DNA of 64,000 nt from Numida meleagris (lineage: Eukaryota > Chordata > Aves > Galliformes > Numididae): the NCBI RefSeq assembly GCF_002078875.1, contig NC_034410.1, forward strand, positions 35,605,506 through 35,669,505, written 5' to 3'. Made by a program: the position numbers and the translations under genes. Shown here piece by piece: positions 47,841 to 60,888 of the stretch (positions within the stretch are counted from its first letter, which is position 1; each line of letters starts with the position of its first letter). A model generated the notes under the pieces. It was not told where the DNA came from and searched no databases. It worked only from the letters and a program-made list of their open reading frames with translations.

Positions 47841-50395
47841 CACTATATCCCATCTAGTTTGTTCTGGGAATATTGTGCAAATCAGTAACAAAGTGTTACT
47901 GAAGATATACTTATTCATATTAATATGAAAGGGGGAGAAGACAACTATAGTTTTTCTGAGATAGTCAATTTTTTACCTGCTTTTCACAAAGACTAAGTGA
48001 AATATTGGAGTTTTATTCCCAGGTAAGCAGTGTATGTGTTTTCTGTGGGTTTTTTTTTTCTTCCTCCTGAAGTTTAACTCAAACATTTACATTTTCAAGA
48101 AAATCTACAGGGTTTGGATTTCCATTTCTAAAATCAGACAGCTTTCTTTCAGTTTTGCCAGCAAAAATCCTACTAACAAGTCTCTCTTGATTCAGATATC
48201 ATAGGTGGACTGGCAGAGAGGTGAGGTGGGAGATCTGAATAAAAATTAAGCACCTTCTCAAGCACAAAACTTTCCTGATGTCTCCTCTGGAAGCACATCC
48301 TGAACACTGACAAGGAGCCTGTTCTCAGAGACAGAGAGCAGAGGCCAGGCTGGGTGTGCATCATCACCCTTAGCTATGGACGCAGCTGTGATAGCAAATA
48401 CACTCTTCTGTGTGAGAACACTAAGCCGTCTGAGAATGCAGGTGACAATTAAAAACAAGAACAGCCTTGACTGCAAGGCACATGCTGTTGAGATAAGAAA
48501 ATTGGCTTTATTCTATCTTTCAGCTTATACACTAGTAGTGGAATGGTTTTCAAGGCTGTTATATTCAGCTCCCTACTGTTCCTCTTTGAGCTTTACTGCT
48601 TCGAACAAACGCACACAGCATTTTGTCTGCTCTCTGAAACAGTTTTCTTCCTTTGTTTTTAAATCACCTTATACATTCTGTAGTGTTTTGGGTTCTTTTT
48701 TCGTGTTTGGAGGTTAGTTTGCTTGAATAAAACATTCAGCAATATGGGTGGCTGGGCAAAAAGGGGAAATATGAATGTCTTTACAACTAAATATAAGGGA
48801 ACTGTGTCCTTCCCTCTACCTCTCCTTACACAGTCAACAGAGGGAGCCAAGCATCCCCAGATAGCAACTAGGAGTGTCTGCCTCCCTCCCTCCCTGCATG
48901 GATTGTGTAGGTGTGTAAATTAAGAGCCAAGGCTGGCTTCAAATTGCACAGTATAAACAAGCCACTTTCTCCTCTGAGACAAAAAAGCACTTAGAGTTGT
49001 AAGAACAATAAGTAGATTTACAGTAGTTTCAGGAGAAGACACAGTGTTTCACTTATGTCATGCACCTGACCCACGCCTCACTGGCCCTGAAAATCAGAAT
49101 TGCCTAAAAGCTGTGTACTCCATTTACATGGCTCTGTATCATTAAACTAAACTACGTATTTCCCTGCAAATCATATTAGAAATTCACCTGTTCAAAAAAT
49201 CAAGATCCAGTCACCTTAATTCACTAACTTCGTCTAACAAATGTATTCACAATATACTTTGGGGTTGAGGGGGAGTAATCTGCTTTCAGATTGGAATACA
49301 GAACAAATATATATGCCATCTTTTCAAGGTGTCTTCTATAAACATGAGATTTTTTTTCTCCCAGTTACATTTCCTCTTGTTTCTAGCCCAAATCCCAGAT
49401 GAGAAAGGCACTATCACACACCGAGAATTTCAATAATTCCAGGAACTGCAGTAGACAGCAGTCCTCACCCACAGGTCAGTCATTCTATCCACAAAGTAAA
49501 GACCAAATGCAAGGGATATATTAGATAGGGATAAAAGTGAAATAGGATCCACTTTGGATACTGTTATATTGCAGAATGTCATAGCTACAGCAACACTGCC
49601 TTTTCTAGGGTTTTGAAGGCAATTACCAGTGAAATGAAATTTCAGGTAACACAAGGGTCCAAAGTAGTTTTTCCATTCCCAACTTTCTCTGTATCTCTTC
49701 CTCCTGTGTTAGGAGAAAGGATAAATCCTCCCTTCCATCCATGATTATGCACCGAATAAACAAACTTTATTTACCAGGTAAGACCACTAAGAGATCAAGA
49801 GAAAGAAAAAAAATCACATTCTCAAACTGGTAATAGACTACTGCAATTCACTTAGAATTACACGAGCAGTAACACAAGCTTAGAAGCTGGCAGAAAATTT
49901 ATATAAACATAGAAACTTAGATTTCTCTGTGATTAAAGGAGAGTGCCAAGGGAAATACCTTCTTGAGACAGGCTAGTGAAAACAGAAATGAATGAGACTG
50001 AGCAGAGAGCAAAAGGAAAGGGGAGACAGCAAGAAAGGACAGAGCCAAATGCTTTTCTGTCACTGAGGTTAGGTATGAACTCCTTTCTTGTGCTTCATTC
50101 CCAAAGTTGCTAAGTTTGCTAAGCTACGTTTGCTTTTCTATGAGAAGTAGCCCAGTTTAGGATATTTTCCTATCCTTTCCCTTTTCCCTACTTCCAGCTG
50201 TCACCTTCATTTCAAGGTTTCTGTGTCTTCACTAAAACAATCAGTATGTTCTCAGCCCACAGTTTTTGCACTTCTTACATAGAGAGGCAGCTAAAATAAG
50301 GCTTCCTAAAAGGTTATGGTGCATAAAAACATCTCTCTTCCAAGTCAGCAACAAAACAACAAACAAGAACAGAAGTTGACTGACCTCCTTATATT
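47841..50395. other. intergenic, no gene seen
   Basis: No exon is supported. The open frame at 48376-48717 has no recognisable domain or codon pattern. A short (CCCT)n-like run lies at about 48880-48893. Confidence 0.55.
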
Positions 50396-50500
50396 AGAGA
50401 ATTGTAGAATGGCTTAGGTTGGAAAGAACCTTGAAGATCATCTAGATACAGCCCCTCTGCCATGGGCAGGGACATATTCCACTAGACTAGATTGCTCAAA
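50396..50500 (-). mobile_element. CR1 LINE 3' end, diverged
   Basis: Contains agaattgtagaatggcttag, gttggaaagaacc and agatcatctaga, the reverse complement of a CR1 3' UTR. It is more diverged than the copies at 47.4 and 60.65 kb. Confidence 0.85.
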
Positions 50501-52043
50501 CATATATCAAATATGATTTTTTTAACTTCCATTCATAGTTTAAATAGAAAAATATTTGTGAAAATGACTATGAAGATGACAGAGGATTGGCTTTATTGAC
50601 TTGGTACTGCTACACATATTAAAGTGAAACAAACAAACCTGAAGTCATTGTTCAACTTTTTCTCATTTGGAGACAAGTCCTCTCAGAAAGTTTTCACTTT
50701 TAAAATGTCATCTGCAAGACTCAGATTAACTGCACATTATGAAGAGCCTTCTGCACTGCAGCTATTGCATACATCTGGTGTTCCATCAGCATTTGATAAA
50801 TAAATAAATATTCAGTTTTCTTGTGAAGTCTTGCCAGTCCACCAAAATTCCATCACAGATCCTTTATCAAACTATTACAACACTCTTGCAAAATCAAGTC
50901 TCAAGGTATCAAATTAAATTTTAGTCTTTGTTATGGAACAGCTACAGGATCTAAGTTTTCAGACTGATGTACCTTACAGTACAGTATATATGTGAATAGC
51001 CACTACATACAGGAACCAAGAAGAAAGAAAATGATATAAGCCAAAAAATATACTTTTTTAAGTTATTTTTTGCTTTTTTTCAAACAAGTGGAGGCAAAAC
51101 CACAAGCTTAAGGTACTCTTTTGTAGTTCTTATGAAAGGCTAACAGTAGTGGCACACTGTTAATTAGCAATTACAGGATAAATAGCAGAAATTAGGCACA
51201 CAAATAAACAACAAATGTAAGTTGTGGTTCCATTAACGTTCTCTTTAGAAAGCTAACTTAGAAAAATCTCAACCTTATACTGCTTATTGTGTACTCCTCA
51301 AATACCACAGAAACTAGGTAGTCATTGGAATAATGTACCCACTTTCCTTCCATGCACAGCATGAAAATAATACTTTTAAATACTTCTTAAATTTGAGTCA
51401 ATTCAGTTTACCACATGGCCCCCACACCAGTTATTTTTGTATAACTTCACTGTGAGGATGGGAAAAAATAACTGAGGTCAGAAACCTCTTTGGCCTCCCT
51501 TACTGCCAAAAAACAGCATTCATAGGACCTCATCTGCAAGCAGAAACAGATTAGAAGAGCATTAAGACTAAAAACCTTTTACAAGCATTAGTAATTTTTC
51601 AGTATTTCCCATAGACACCTACTTTGCAGACTTTACTGGAAATGTGCACCTAGTTGTGCACCATCCTTGAGTGCACAACTGCACCAAACTTGCTTTTGCC
51701 ATAAATAAAAGCTACTCAAAATGAGAACATAGGGATAAAATAAGTGGTTTAAGGTCATACAGCCTGGAGAACTTGACAGAAAAAATACACCTGCCAAGGG
51801 GAAAGGCCTACTGCTTCCCTCCCTGGTTAGCATACTGCAGACACATCTTTAGTCTCATCACTTTTACCCTGCTATTGATCAGCCTTCCCTATGCATTACA
51901 AGCCCAGTGTGGCAAAGCAGCTATTTATCTGTACCATGCTTAAAACAGCAACATTTTATCCTCCAGCTAGCCCACTGAGGCCAATGTAAGGCACAGATAA
52001 AATACAAGAAAAGTATATTAAGTGCAATTTAATGAAAAATAGT
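50501..52043. other. intergenic, no gene seen
   Basis: AT-rich sequence, no recognised gene or element. Confidence 0.6.
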
Positions 52044-52051
52044 TGCTTGAG
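52044..52051. repeat. hAT target-site duplication, left copy
   Basis: TGCTTGAG, matching TACTTGAA at 52563-52570 in six of eight positions. Eight bases is the hAT duplication length. Confidence 0.6.
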
Positions 52052-52562
52052 CATGGGTGTCTAACCTTTTGGACTGCCTGGGCTGCATTGAATGAAGAGG
52101 AATCGTCTTGGGCTGCTTATACATAAGTTGCTCTGAAAGTAATGTCTCCGATTTATTTTCATGGAAACTACTACAGGTACAAAGAGTACCATAACACTAT
52201 TTGGAGTCAAAAACATAAATTGATTTTTTGTTTTTTTTTCAATCTTGAAATCTATTTTCAAATTCCTGTATCAAAATGATACGCACGGATGCATATTTTT
52301 CACTGTTCACAGGACTGTGCTTAGCCAATGTATCAAAATGCAGAAAAGTATTTACCGTAACTTGAGTTAGCACCTCACTGCACCCTCCTCATGCCCCGGT
52401 TTCAGCCAAGACAGCATTATTAGCACATTCCTGTTTGGCTGCTTCTGGGCAACGGGTGCACAACTGAGGCAGGGCCACTGCCTTTATTGTGTGGGGCAGT
52501 GGGAGGGGCTGCCTTGCGAGCCTGATGCATATGGCCTGTGGGATATGAGTTGGACATGCCTG
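52052..52562. mobile_element. hAT (Charlie-like) non-autonomous element
   Basis: The left end catgggtgtctaacctttt and the reverse complement of the right end, caggcatgtccaactc, form imperfect terminal inverted repeats like those of hAT-Charlie elements. The following left stretch ggactgcctgggctgcattg, then gaagaggaatcgtcttggg, also fits a Charlie-type end. No transposase is encoded. A mariner fragment is inserted from about 52121. Flanking 8-bp imperfect duplications support the boundaries. Confidence 0.7.
52121..52370. mobile_element. Galluhop-like mariner fragment nested in hAT
   Basis: Carries gttgctctgaaagtaatg and tttattttcatggaaactac followed by a weaker match to the 17.0 kb mariner copy (ataacactattt). 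The right limit is uncertain because the sequence diverges and no right terminal repeat is visible. Confidence 0.7.
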
Positions 52563-52570
52563 TACTTGAA
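52563..52570. repeat. hAT target-site duplication, right copy
   Basis: TACTTGAA, the imperfect partner of TGCTTGAG at 52044-52051. Confidence 0.6.
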
Positions 52571-54308
52571 CCTCACAGGCCTTAATTGCTCCATTCTTTT
52601 CAAAGCTTTAAGAACACAAGTTCCCATAGGAAAACTTTGTGGATTGTTTGTGTGATAGGATGTCTTTCCTCATCTTGTCAACATGCTATCCCACTCAAAA
52701 GGGGGGTGAAACAAAAGTCCTGATTCTGATTGGTATTGGAATTTGAGCTGACTAGAGTGCTGCAGGACAAAAACAGAGAGAATTTAACTCATTTGTCCAT
52801 CCCTAATCCCCAATTCAGCTTCAGTCAAGTGACTCCATTTAAACCCTGTCACTATATAATTCCAATTATTTCTTATTAAATCAGAAACAGACAGAAATGA
52901 TCCAAACTGGTATGAGTTATAGGCCTTCAAATGCCATGCATATGGATCTTGCCCATCACATAATCCACGAGAACTTCTACATGGGTTTTGCTTATTCATG
53001 CATGCCACGGGAAGGAGTAAAAGGGCACTTCTGTAAATTTACATAGATGGCACCCAGGAAAATAGCTTATATATAGTATATGTAATCTTTTGTACAGTCA
53101 TCAGCAGTATATGCAAATTGAAAGCAATTTTATATTCTAATTTTTTCTCCCCTGCTTAAAGTTCAAGTTATAGGTCTTGACAAGCAAACTTGCCTCCCAG
53201 GATTATAATGAAAGCCATGTAACTTCAAAAATCTCATTTTCTGTAGAAGTATTTGATAATATTCTAGACCCCTGACATACCCAGGGTCTATTGGTAGATC
53301 TATTCACAAAGAGGTTGTTAAGAACAGAGTTAGTCTGCTCCCTATGTTTCTGACTTTAATTCAGTTAATATCAGTGGAATGGTTTCCTTTTAAGTAAATC
53401 TGTATGGGTATAGTCCATTTTATCAAGGAGTTACATATACAGTTAAATAACAAGAATAACAACAGGAATTTCCTCAATCCCCCCCCCTCCCCCCCCCCAC
53501 ACACACATTAGGAATGCTAGAATCTCATTAGGATCTGAGAAAATGGAATTTCAGAGTTTAGGGAAGAAATAGATTCTTGACTTATCATGATGAATACCGT
53601 AGTTCTGAAAAGACAATGAAATTTCTATTCTTTCTAATAGGAAAAAGAATCCCATATAACACCTCTTCTGAATTACATACTTCCTCCTGAAACATTTGCA
53701 TATTTCTCTATTGAATTTCAAAAGACTTAAAAGCAAAATTAATGTGCTTCATTGTGAATGCCAAGAGTACAATTACAGCTCATCAAATGCTGCACAAAGA
53801 AAGGACAGAACTAATGTGCACAGTAATGAAAAACTACTTTTCTGCCTTTTATTTTAAAAAAAGTTTATAGAAATAGACCCACCTAAGCACAAACCTAGGG
53901 GTTATGTCTTTTTCATTTGTGCTCCAGCCAGATGTACTCTCACTCTGTGTTTGTTAGCTTGATTTTCAAAGAGATCTTACTTTATTTTATATAAGTGACC
54001 CAGGGATGAAAAAACAGCAATTTCTCCCTTAGTCTATCCAAGTAACTATAGCTTAACTATATGTTCCTTAAATAACTGAATGTCTTTATTATATTATTTA
54101 AATTTTAGGATAGCAATGCTTTGAGCAGAATTGCATGAACTTTTTCAGGAACCTATGCAACTACAGTAAATAAAGAGATCCAGAGATTTAGATTCAGACA
54201 GTATATTCTGAGTATAATGGTTCCTCACTACTTTATGGAGGAAGCTCAGTACACAGTTGTTCTGTCCACTCTGTCTCTCTAGCATCAATAAGTGTGGTGT
54301 ATAGTTGT
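52571..54308. other. intergenic, no gene seen
   Basis: No gene recognised. A C-rich tract with a short (CA)n tail lies at 53479-53507. Confidence 0.6.
53479..53507 (+). repeat. C-rich tract with (CA)n tail
   Basis: Runs of C broken by a single T, then acacacaca. It resembles the tract at 35683-35705. Confidence 0.85.
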
Positions 54309-54765
54309 TGTGATTTAACCCGGCAGATGGCTGAGCACCACACAATCGTTCACTCACTCCCCCTCTCCCCAGCGGCATGGGGGAGAGAACTGGAAAAAAA
54401 AGTAGATCTTGTGGCTAGAGATAAAGCTAGCAGTTGTTCATGAACTCACAACCAATGCTCAGCTATCCCCTCCAAGAGTGGAAGAGAGAGAGAGATGAAA
54501 TCCCACTCCCTTAAAAACTGCTTCCACATGATGTCATATGGTACAGAATATCTCTTTGGCCAGTCTAAATCAGCTGTCCTAATTCTGTTCCCTCCCAGCT
54601 CCTTGTTCTCTTCATTGAGAATGGCCCAGGCTCTGTACAACACTGCTTAACAGCAGCTATAAACATCAGTGTGTTATCAACACTGTTTTTCTCCTAGAAC
54701 CAAAAACATGGCATCGTACTAGACAATCTGAAGAAAACAATTCCATCCCAGCTGAAACTAGCACA
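54309..54765 (-). mobile_element. ERVL-type LTR, degraded
   Basis: The + strand begins tgtgatttaacccggcagat and ends with ccatcccagctgaaactagc and aca, so the sense strand (-) starts with the avian ERVL LTR motif for TTTCAGCTGGGAT. Internal blocks tctttggccagtct, cagctgtcctaattctgt, ccctcccagctccttgt and acatcagtgtgttatcaaca also fit. It is about 457 bp and appears internally shortened. The flanking 5-mers gttgt and tatgt agree at three positions, a possible eroded duplication. It is a different, more diverged subfamily from the LTR at 45.35 kb. Confidence 0.85.
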
Positions 54766-56973
54766 TATGTACCTAATAATGTCCAACCATGCATGCGTAT
54801 CCACAAGAAAAGCATTTACCATTTTGCGTAATTGACCACCACTAGTTAGATATTCTTCCTTTAACAAATTAGCACCACATCATTTGCAGCTTTTGCAGGA
54901 GCTCCACTAGTGAGTTTTACTGCTGGAAGACTTCTTGGGCTCTCTACTTATGAGTAATGTATTCCTCTGTTCAGTTCCAGTTCCAAAAAGAATTTGAGAG
55001 TTTTGAATGGTTGGGAGTTTGTCAGTTTTGGCTGGTTATTTTTGCTATCCTAAATGAAAAACTGAATGAAATATTCTGGTAAGATTATTGGGGGACTAAT
55101 ACTACTTTTACTGACAGCATTTGTTAAGTCAAGAAAAAAGCTGGAAGAAATTTGGAAACAAAAATTCATGACTTGTAGCCTTTTTGTATATTACCTCCCA
55201 ATAATTTAAACTTTCACTTGGGTTGGTTTATTTATGATGAAAATTTGAAACAACTTTGTGCACTTAGAAGAAATTCCTGTCTTGATTTAGCTTTAAGATA
55301 TTTTGAGGTGACCCCGCTCAACATTATTTTTTTATTTTTTTCTCTTTTATATAATTATTACATACTTATAGACCTTATTGTGTTCTCCACAGCCACAGGC
55401 ATACTTTTTCTGTGGCCATTCACAGAGCCATAGTAGGCTAGAACTTCAGACAAAAGTCTATGACTTCAGTGGAGATATTCTGTAATATGCTTGCTGAAGG
55501 CAAAAAAAAATAAAAATAGATTTGTGCTATTCTGTTATTTCTAGATTACAAATAGAGGAAGAAGTTACATAAACCAGAGAAGGCTAAAACCACTTTAACT
55601 GAATTTTGCTCAGTGAAATTCCAGATCTGACTACAACTTGTAATTCAAACAGCTAGCCAGTTTTAAAAGGACATTCAATACTCAGTTATTAAAAGAGACA
55701 GAGGATGAGGTTCCAAGTCATTAAAGGATTTTATGACGTCAGGACTCTTCTAGTTTTTCCTCTATGAATTACGAAATATTTCAGAACCATAGTAAGACGA
55801 TATATTCATCAGTACCAAAAGCAGGTAAATTATTGTGGTGCAATAAATCACAAAGTAATAAAGGATGATGGAAATATTTCAAAATGGAGAAAAAAATCTT
55901 CTTCTGTTCTTAACGGGTTTTTAGCTATGTTAGAATGACAGTTAAGGACCACTGCTACAGACTACAAAAGCCATTGTTTCTTTCCAGTGCTGCTAAAAAT
56001 TCACCACAATCTTTTTCTGATTCCTGCAGTATTAAATATCTGATTAAATAAAAGGCTTTTCAAAGTGTTAGCAATGGCTTTGTTAAAATGCTGGATTGCT
56101 TCACAGTCCTTGCAATGAAAACTTCTATTCTTAGTTCTCTGTTTTACAAAGTAAAATAAATAAACAAACCAACAAAAAAATGCCTGAAACTTGAAGGTTA
56201 ATGTTTGTTTTTTTAATGTGTAAATAAACAAAAAAACTATTTTGCTTTCAGAACATTAAAATAATATGTACTGTTTATTAAGAAAAATGCAAAGAAAACT
56301 TTTTAGATCAAGGCTGAAGTGTTAATAATAAGTATACAACTTCTACCCTGAAAGAAGCCACAATATATAATGCTTCACTAATGCTTTGTTCAGTACATTT
56401 TTCCCTAGTTATTGAAAGCAAATTCCTGCCTGTCGTGCCATAAGTTAAAAATCGAGCATTTAATGATCTTTTCCAATAAGAGTTTAACAGTTTTTGCAGA
56501 AATATGTAAACTGACCTAGTAAAGGTGCGTGTCCCAGATGAACAAGCCCTTAAAGTAAAAATCAATATATTTTTATCCAGTCCATTCCATGTCACTTCTA
56601 TCCAGCACAAACAGAATAGAACAAGCTACGCAGAATGTTATGGTATCACAAAGCTGTGTACACTGAGGAGATTGTACATATCCATCCCAGGATTCTGAAA
56701 TACCAAAGTACACAGACATGTGGCTCTGAAACAGTTATGGATAATCCAAAACAGTTATGGTTAACCCATTGCTTCAATGCCATTTAATCTCTTTCTATCA
56801 CAGTAATATTTTTCCTGTATTTTCACTGTAAAGACACAAAAAGTCACAGACAGAAATTTTATGATTTATGGACTAGTATCACAGTGACAAGGCACTACCA
56901 GTGTCTCCACATTTTTTTCCAGAGGAAATTTTATAGTCCTTTGCTAGGAACTATCTCACTGTAGGAACAACCC
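54766..56973. other. intergenic, no gene seen
   Basis: AT-rich sequence. No exon or recognised repeat. Confidence 0.6.
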
Positions 56974-57865
56974 ATCTGGATGAAGTCATAGAATGCTCTC
57001 TCAGGAAGTTTGATGGTGATACAAAGCTGGGAGGAGTGGCTGACACACCAGAAGTCTGTACTGCCATTCAGAAAGATCTGGACAGGCTGGAGAGTTGGGT
57101 TGAGAGGAACCTGATGAGGTTCAACAAGGGCAAGTACAGAGTCCTACACCTGGGGAGGAACAACCACATGCAACAGTACAGGTTAGAGACTGACCTGCTG
57201 GAAAGGAGTTCTGCAGAGAAGGATCTGGGTGTCCTGGTGGACAACAAGTTGGCCGTGAGCCAATAATGTGCCCTTGTGGCCAAAAAGGCCAATGGTATCC
57301 TGGGGTGCTGTAAAAAGTGTGGCCAGCCGGTCAAGGGAGATGATCCTCTCCTCTACTCTGCCATGGTGAGGCCACATCTGAAGTATTTTGTGCAGTTCTG
57401 GCTCCCCAGTTCAAGAAAGACAGTTACTGGACCTACTGGAAAGAGTCAGGGAGAGGATCACAGAGATGATTAGAGGCATGGAGCATCTCCATTATGAGGA
57501 AAGGCTGAAAGATATGGAACTGTTCAGCCTGGAGAAGACTGAGACGGGATTTTATCGATGCTTATAAATATCTGAAAGGCAGGTGTCAAACGGTTGGGGC
57601 CAAGCTTTTTTTAGTGATGCCCAGTGGCAGGGCAAGGAGAAACGGGCAGAAAGTAGAACACAGAAAGTTCTACATGATTGTGAGAAAAAGCTTTTTTACT
57701 TCAAGGGAGCACTGGAACAGGCTGCCCAGAGAGGCTGTGGAGTCTTCCTCTGGAGACATTCAAAACCTGCCTGGATGCTTTCCCGGGCAACCTACTTTAG
57801 CAGGGAGTTGGACTAGATGATCTCCAGAGGTCTTTTCCAATCCCTATAATTCTATGATTCTGTGA
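56974..57865 (+). mobile_element. CR1 LINE, 3' 0.9 kb with RT remnant
   Basis: The longest CR1 copy here. It starts within the reverse transcriptase near the catalytic box, read as FDGDTKLGGVADTPE where the family has FADDTKL, then IQKDLDRLESWVERNLM, a stop after LVDNKLAVSQ, and further pieces in shifted frames: KKANGILGC, LYSAMVRPHLKY, then HRKFYMIVRKSFFTSREHWN followed by RLPREAVES. It ends with the CR1 3' UTR (ggagttggactagatgatct) and attctatgattctgtga at 57849-57865. Stops, frameshifts and the altered catalytic residues show it is dead. Confidence 0.95.
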
Positions 57866-60649
57866 CCTCTGTCCAGGTAGTTACTGGCTTCTAAAGAAAA
57901 GATATGTGTGACCTACCTCAAGGAATGTTGTGATCTCATCCCTACTTAGAATTCAGTACTTTTATCTGGTACTAACCATTAAAAAATAAATAAATGAAAT
58001 AAATCAAACAACAGCAAAGAAAAAAAAAAAAAAGAACCACCTCTTTTGTCACTGTCCTTGTTAAACAGAGTTTAAAGCCCATAGCACTGATGTAAGATGG
58101 ACAGATTTTCTGAGGAACAAAGAAAGTTAAATGTGACTGAAGCAGATTTTGCTTCTCTCAACCAAAATTAGTTCCAAAACTGATAAAACAATTTAAAGAC
58201 ATTCTTATATCTTCATGTCAATACTTGTTATTAAAATGATTCAAACAAAAGTTATTGAGACTCACAAGAAGAGAAAATACACTGTTTATTTTGCCTGTCA
58301 AAGAAACTGTGTTTCTTATCTGGCTTCCTGTGTAATAGTAAGACATTGTAAAATTAAAGAAAGATGTGAATCAGACTAATCTAGCTGTTGCTAGGAGGCC
58401 TTTTGCAATTTTAAAAAGACAACTCTATAAACAAAGTAAAATGGGAGTTTTTCAAGTGTCTGCCCATGGGTTCTTCTTTCCCAAAAGTGACAGCTCTCTT
58501 TTTATTAGAAAAATAGCTATAGTATGGTATTTTTCTTATTATGTGGTTTTATTAAGAGTCTTGGAAACTTTGATAAAACATCTTGTCTAGCAGAACTGCT
58601 GAAGATTCGGGAAGTGAAGATCAGTCACAGTATCTATTTCCTCCACTAGAAACTTGTAAAACCTAAAAATCGAAATTTAAAATCAACACAGCTGTACTGC
58701 TGATTCCCTGAGATACTATATCTTGAAAACATGGCATTGGGGAAATGGAAGCTGTCATAATATAAGTAAGTATACATAAATATAACCACTTCTTATATTT
58801 TTTAAATCTACAGTCAGAACTAGATCACATTAGATGACACCCTTTGATATGATGGATCTTCTGAAGATCTACTTCTCATTTAAGTACAGGACACACACTA
58901 AGACAAAAGAGCTATGCCTTTATTTTTACTGAAAAGTTTTCGCTTATTTATGTGGACTGAAGCTATTTCGAACATGAGAGAATCACCTTGATATATCTGA
59001 CAAGAAATTCTCTCTCTACAATCCTATTTGCTCCATTAAATACCAAAATAAAATTACTCTGAAGGTATGCACTATTCATGGAAAGGAGGCATGAATGAAG
59101 GAATTAAAAATAAAGGATTTTGGCCAAATTTAACCCATCAAACTTAGTTTTATGTCATTTAGGTCATTTTAAGGAGTCCTTTATGACTGCAAAATTAAAA
59201 TTGGTTTTATTGCACATACACTTCCTAGAAAGTTGTTTAGGTACTTAATTTGATGCATCCACATACATACACATTCACAATTTACTCATGAACTCATCAG
59301 TATAATTAACTCTTAGTGATGAGAATCAGTGCAGGGCACCTGAGATTTCATCATCCAACGTCTAAAGTAGTTTTCTCATAAGGAAAGTTAGAATGTACTA
59401 GAAAGGAAATAAAAGCCATTTACAAGCAAATGGGTAGAAAGTTCTTCATAATTCATGCTATATCCTACACTTTAGAAATCGTTCATTATTTGGCACAGAT
59501 TAATATTTCAGTGCAAGCCATGTGGCTCATCCAGACAAGGATGAACAGGTGAGTGTCATGTGCAACCATCTGTGTTTTTCTAGTGCTAACAACAAAATTT
59601 GGCAAAAACCATCCCATTCTCTTCAGGGAAAAAAAAAAAAACTGCTATCAGAAATGACAGATTTCAGAATATGCTGAAGAAGAGAAATTTTAAAAGTGGC
59701 AGTTAAACAACCATTGCCTTATGTGGAAAAAAAAACCCTCTGCAACTATATTCTGATTTTTTCCACCTGGAATGGTTTAATTTTTAAGTATAAATCTCAG
59801 TCATTCTAAAAGAATGAGTGGGCAGTATCAGACCTGCAAGCCTGAACTAATTTTGATCTTCATCTCTGTGACAGATCAACAGTCAGATTTGCTACAAAAT
59901 AATGGAGAGAAACAATCCAACGCCAGTGATAGTAGGCAAGGAATTTTATAAAATAAACCAGATAAATCTAACAGTATTTGCCAGTCATCTAACAATCTAC
60001 ATTTTTCACATGAGGATTACGTTTTGTGTTCACATTTATTTAATATGTTATTCAGTTAATAATACTTTTAAATTAAATTCAGGACAACAGAGTTCTCCTA
60101 TTTTACTGCTTACATTGGGTCAAGAGCTGCTTCCTCACACTGTCCTACCACACTACTTCACCACCAAGAGAGCTCGTCTTTAAAACAAGAGAAAAAGTTT
60201 AAATATATTGAGTCTCATCCTTTTCTTTACACTCATTTGTATCAATACAACTTTAAAATACAGCCTTTTCCTCTTCTTCCTGTGCTTTAGGTAAGGTGTA
60301 CCAAAATCACAGCACTTCCCCAATAACCCCAATGAGGATGCCTAAAAGAAACCTGGTAATAACATGGAAAAGAAATAACACCTACAAAAAAATGAGGTAG
60401 TTGTTGCTGACAGACAGTTTACTTACGGGATTTAAAAATTCTGTACACTTAACATCTATGCTATGATGATACTCTTCCCTGTTAAGTCTAAACTTCCAAT
60501 AGGAAAACATAATTAGTAAATATCCTTTTTGCATCTCCAATAATTTTGCCTTTCTGCTTTCCACAAAACACGTAACATAATGGCAGACCATCAGTTAGAA
60601 TATATACCGGTATCTTTGAAGGTAAGTATGTGTAAAGTGGAAAAGGAAT
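57866..60649. other. intergenic, no gene seen
   Basis: AT-rich, with A-rich simple repeats near 58017-58035 and 59628-59641. No exon recognised. Confidence 0.6.
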
Positions 60650-60888
60650 ATCATAGAATCATAGAATGGCCTGTGTTGAAAAGGACAATAATGATCATCT
60701 AGTTTCAACCCCCCTGCTGTGTGCAGGGCTGCCAACCACTAGACCAGGCTGCCCAGAGCCACATCCAGCCTGGCCTTGAATGCCTCCAGGGATGGGGCAT
60801 CCACAACCTCCTTGGGCAACCTGTTCCAGTGTGTCACCACCTTCTGAGTGAAAAACTTCCTCCTAATATCTAACCTAAATCTCCCCTG
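60650..60888 (-). mobile_element. CR1 LINE 3' end
   Basis: The + strand starts atcatagaatcatagaatgg, runs through gggctgccaaccactagacc and ggctgcccagagccacatcc to ttcctcctaatatctaacct and aaatctcccctgg. It is the same subfamily as the copy at 47437, oriented on the - strand, and 5' truncated. Confidence 0.94.

Noticed and set aside
48376..48717. 113-residue open frame
   Set aside because: No domain recognised and no exon boundaries that would fit a gene.
60393..60407. let-7-like word tgaggtagttgttgc
   Set aside because: No complementary arm of the let-7 hairpin type follows within a normal precursor length, and the similarity stops after about the first nine or ten bases. Chance match.
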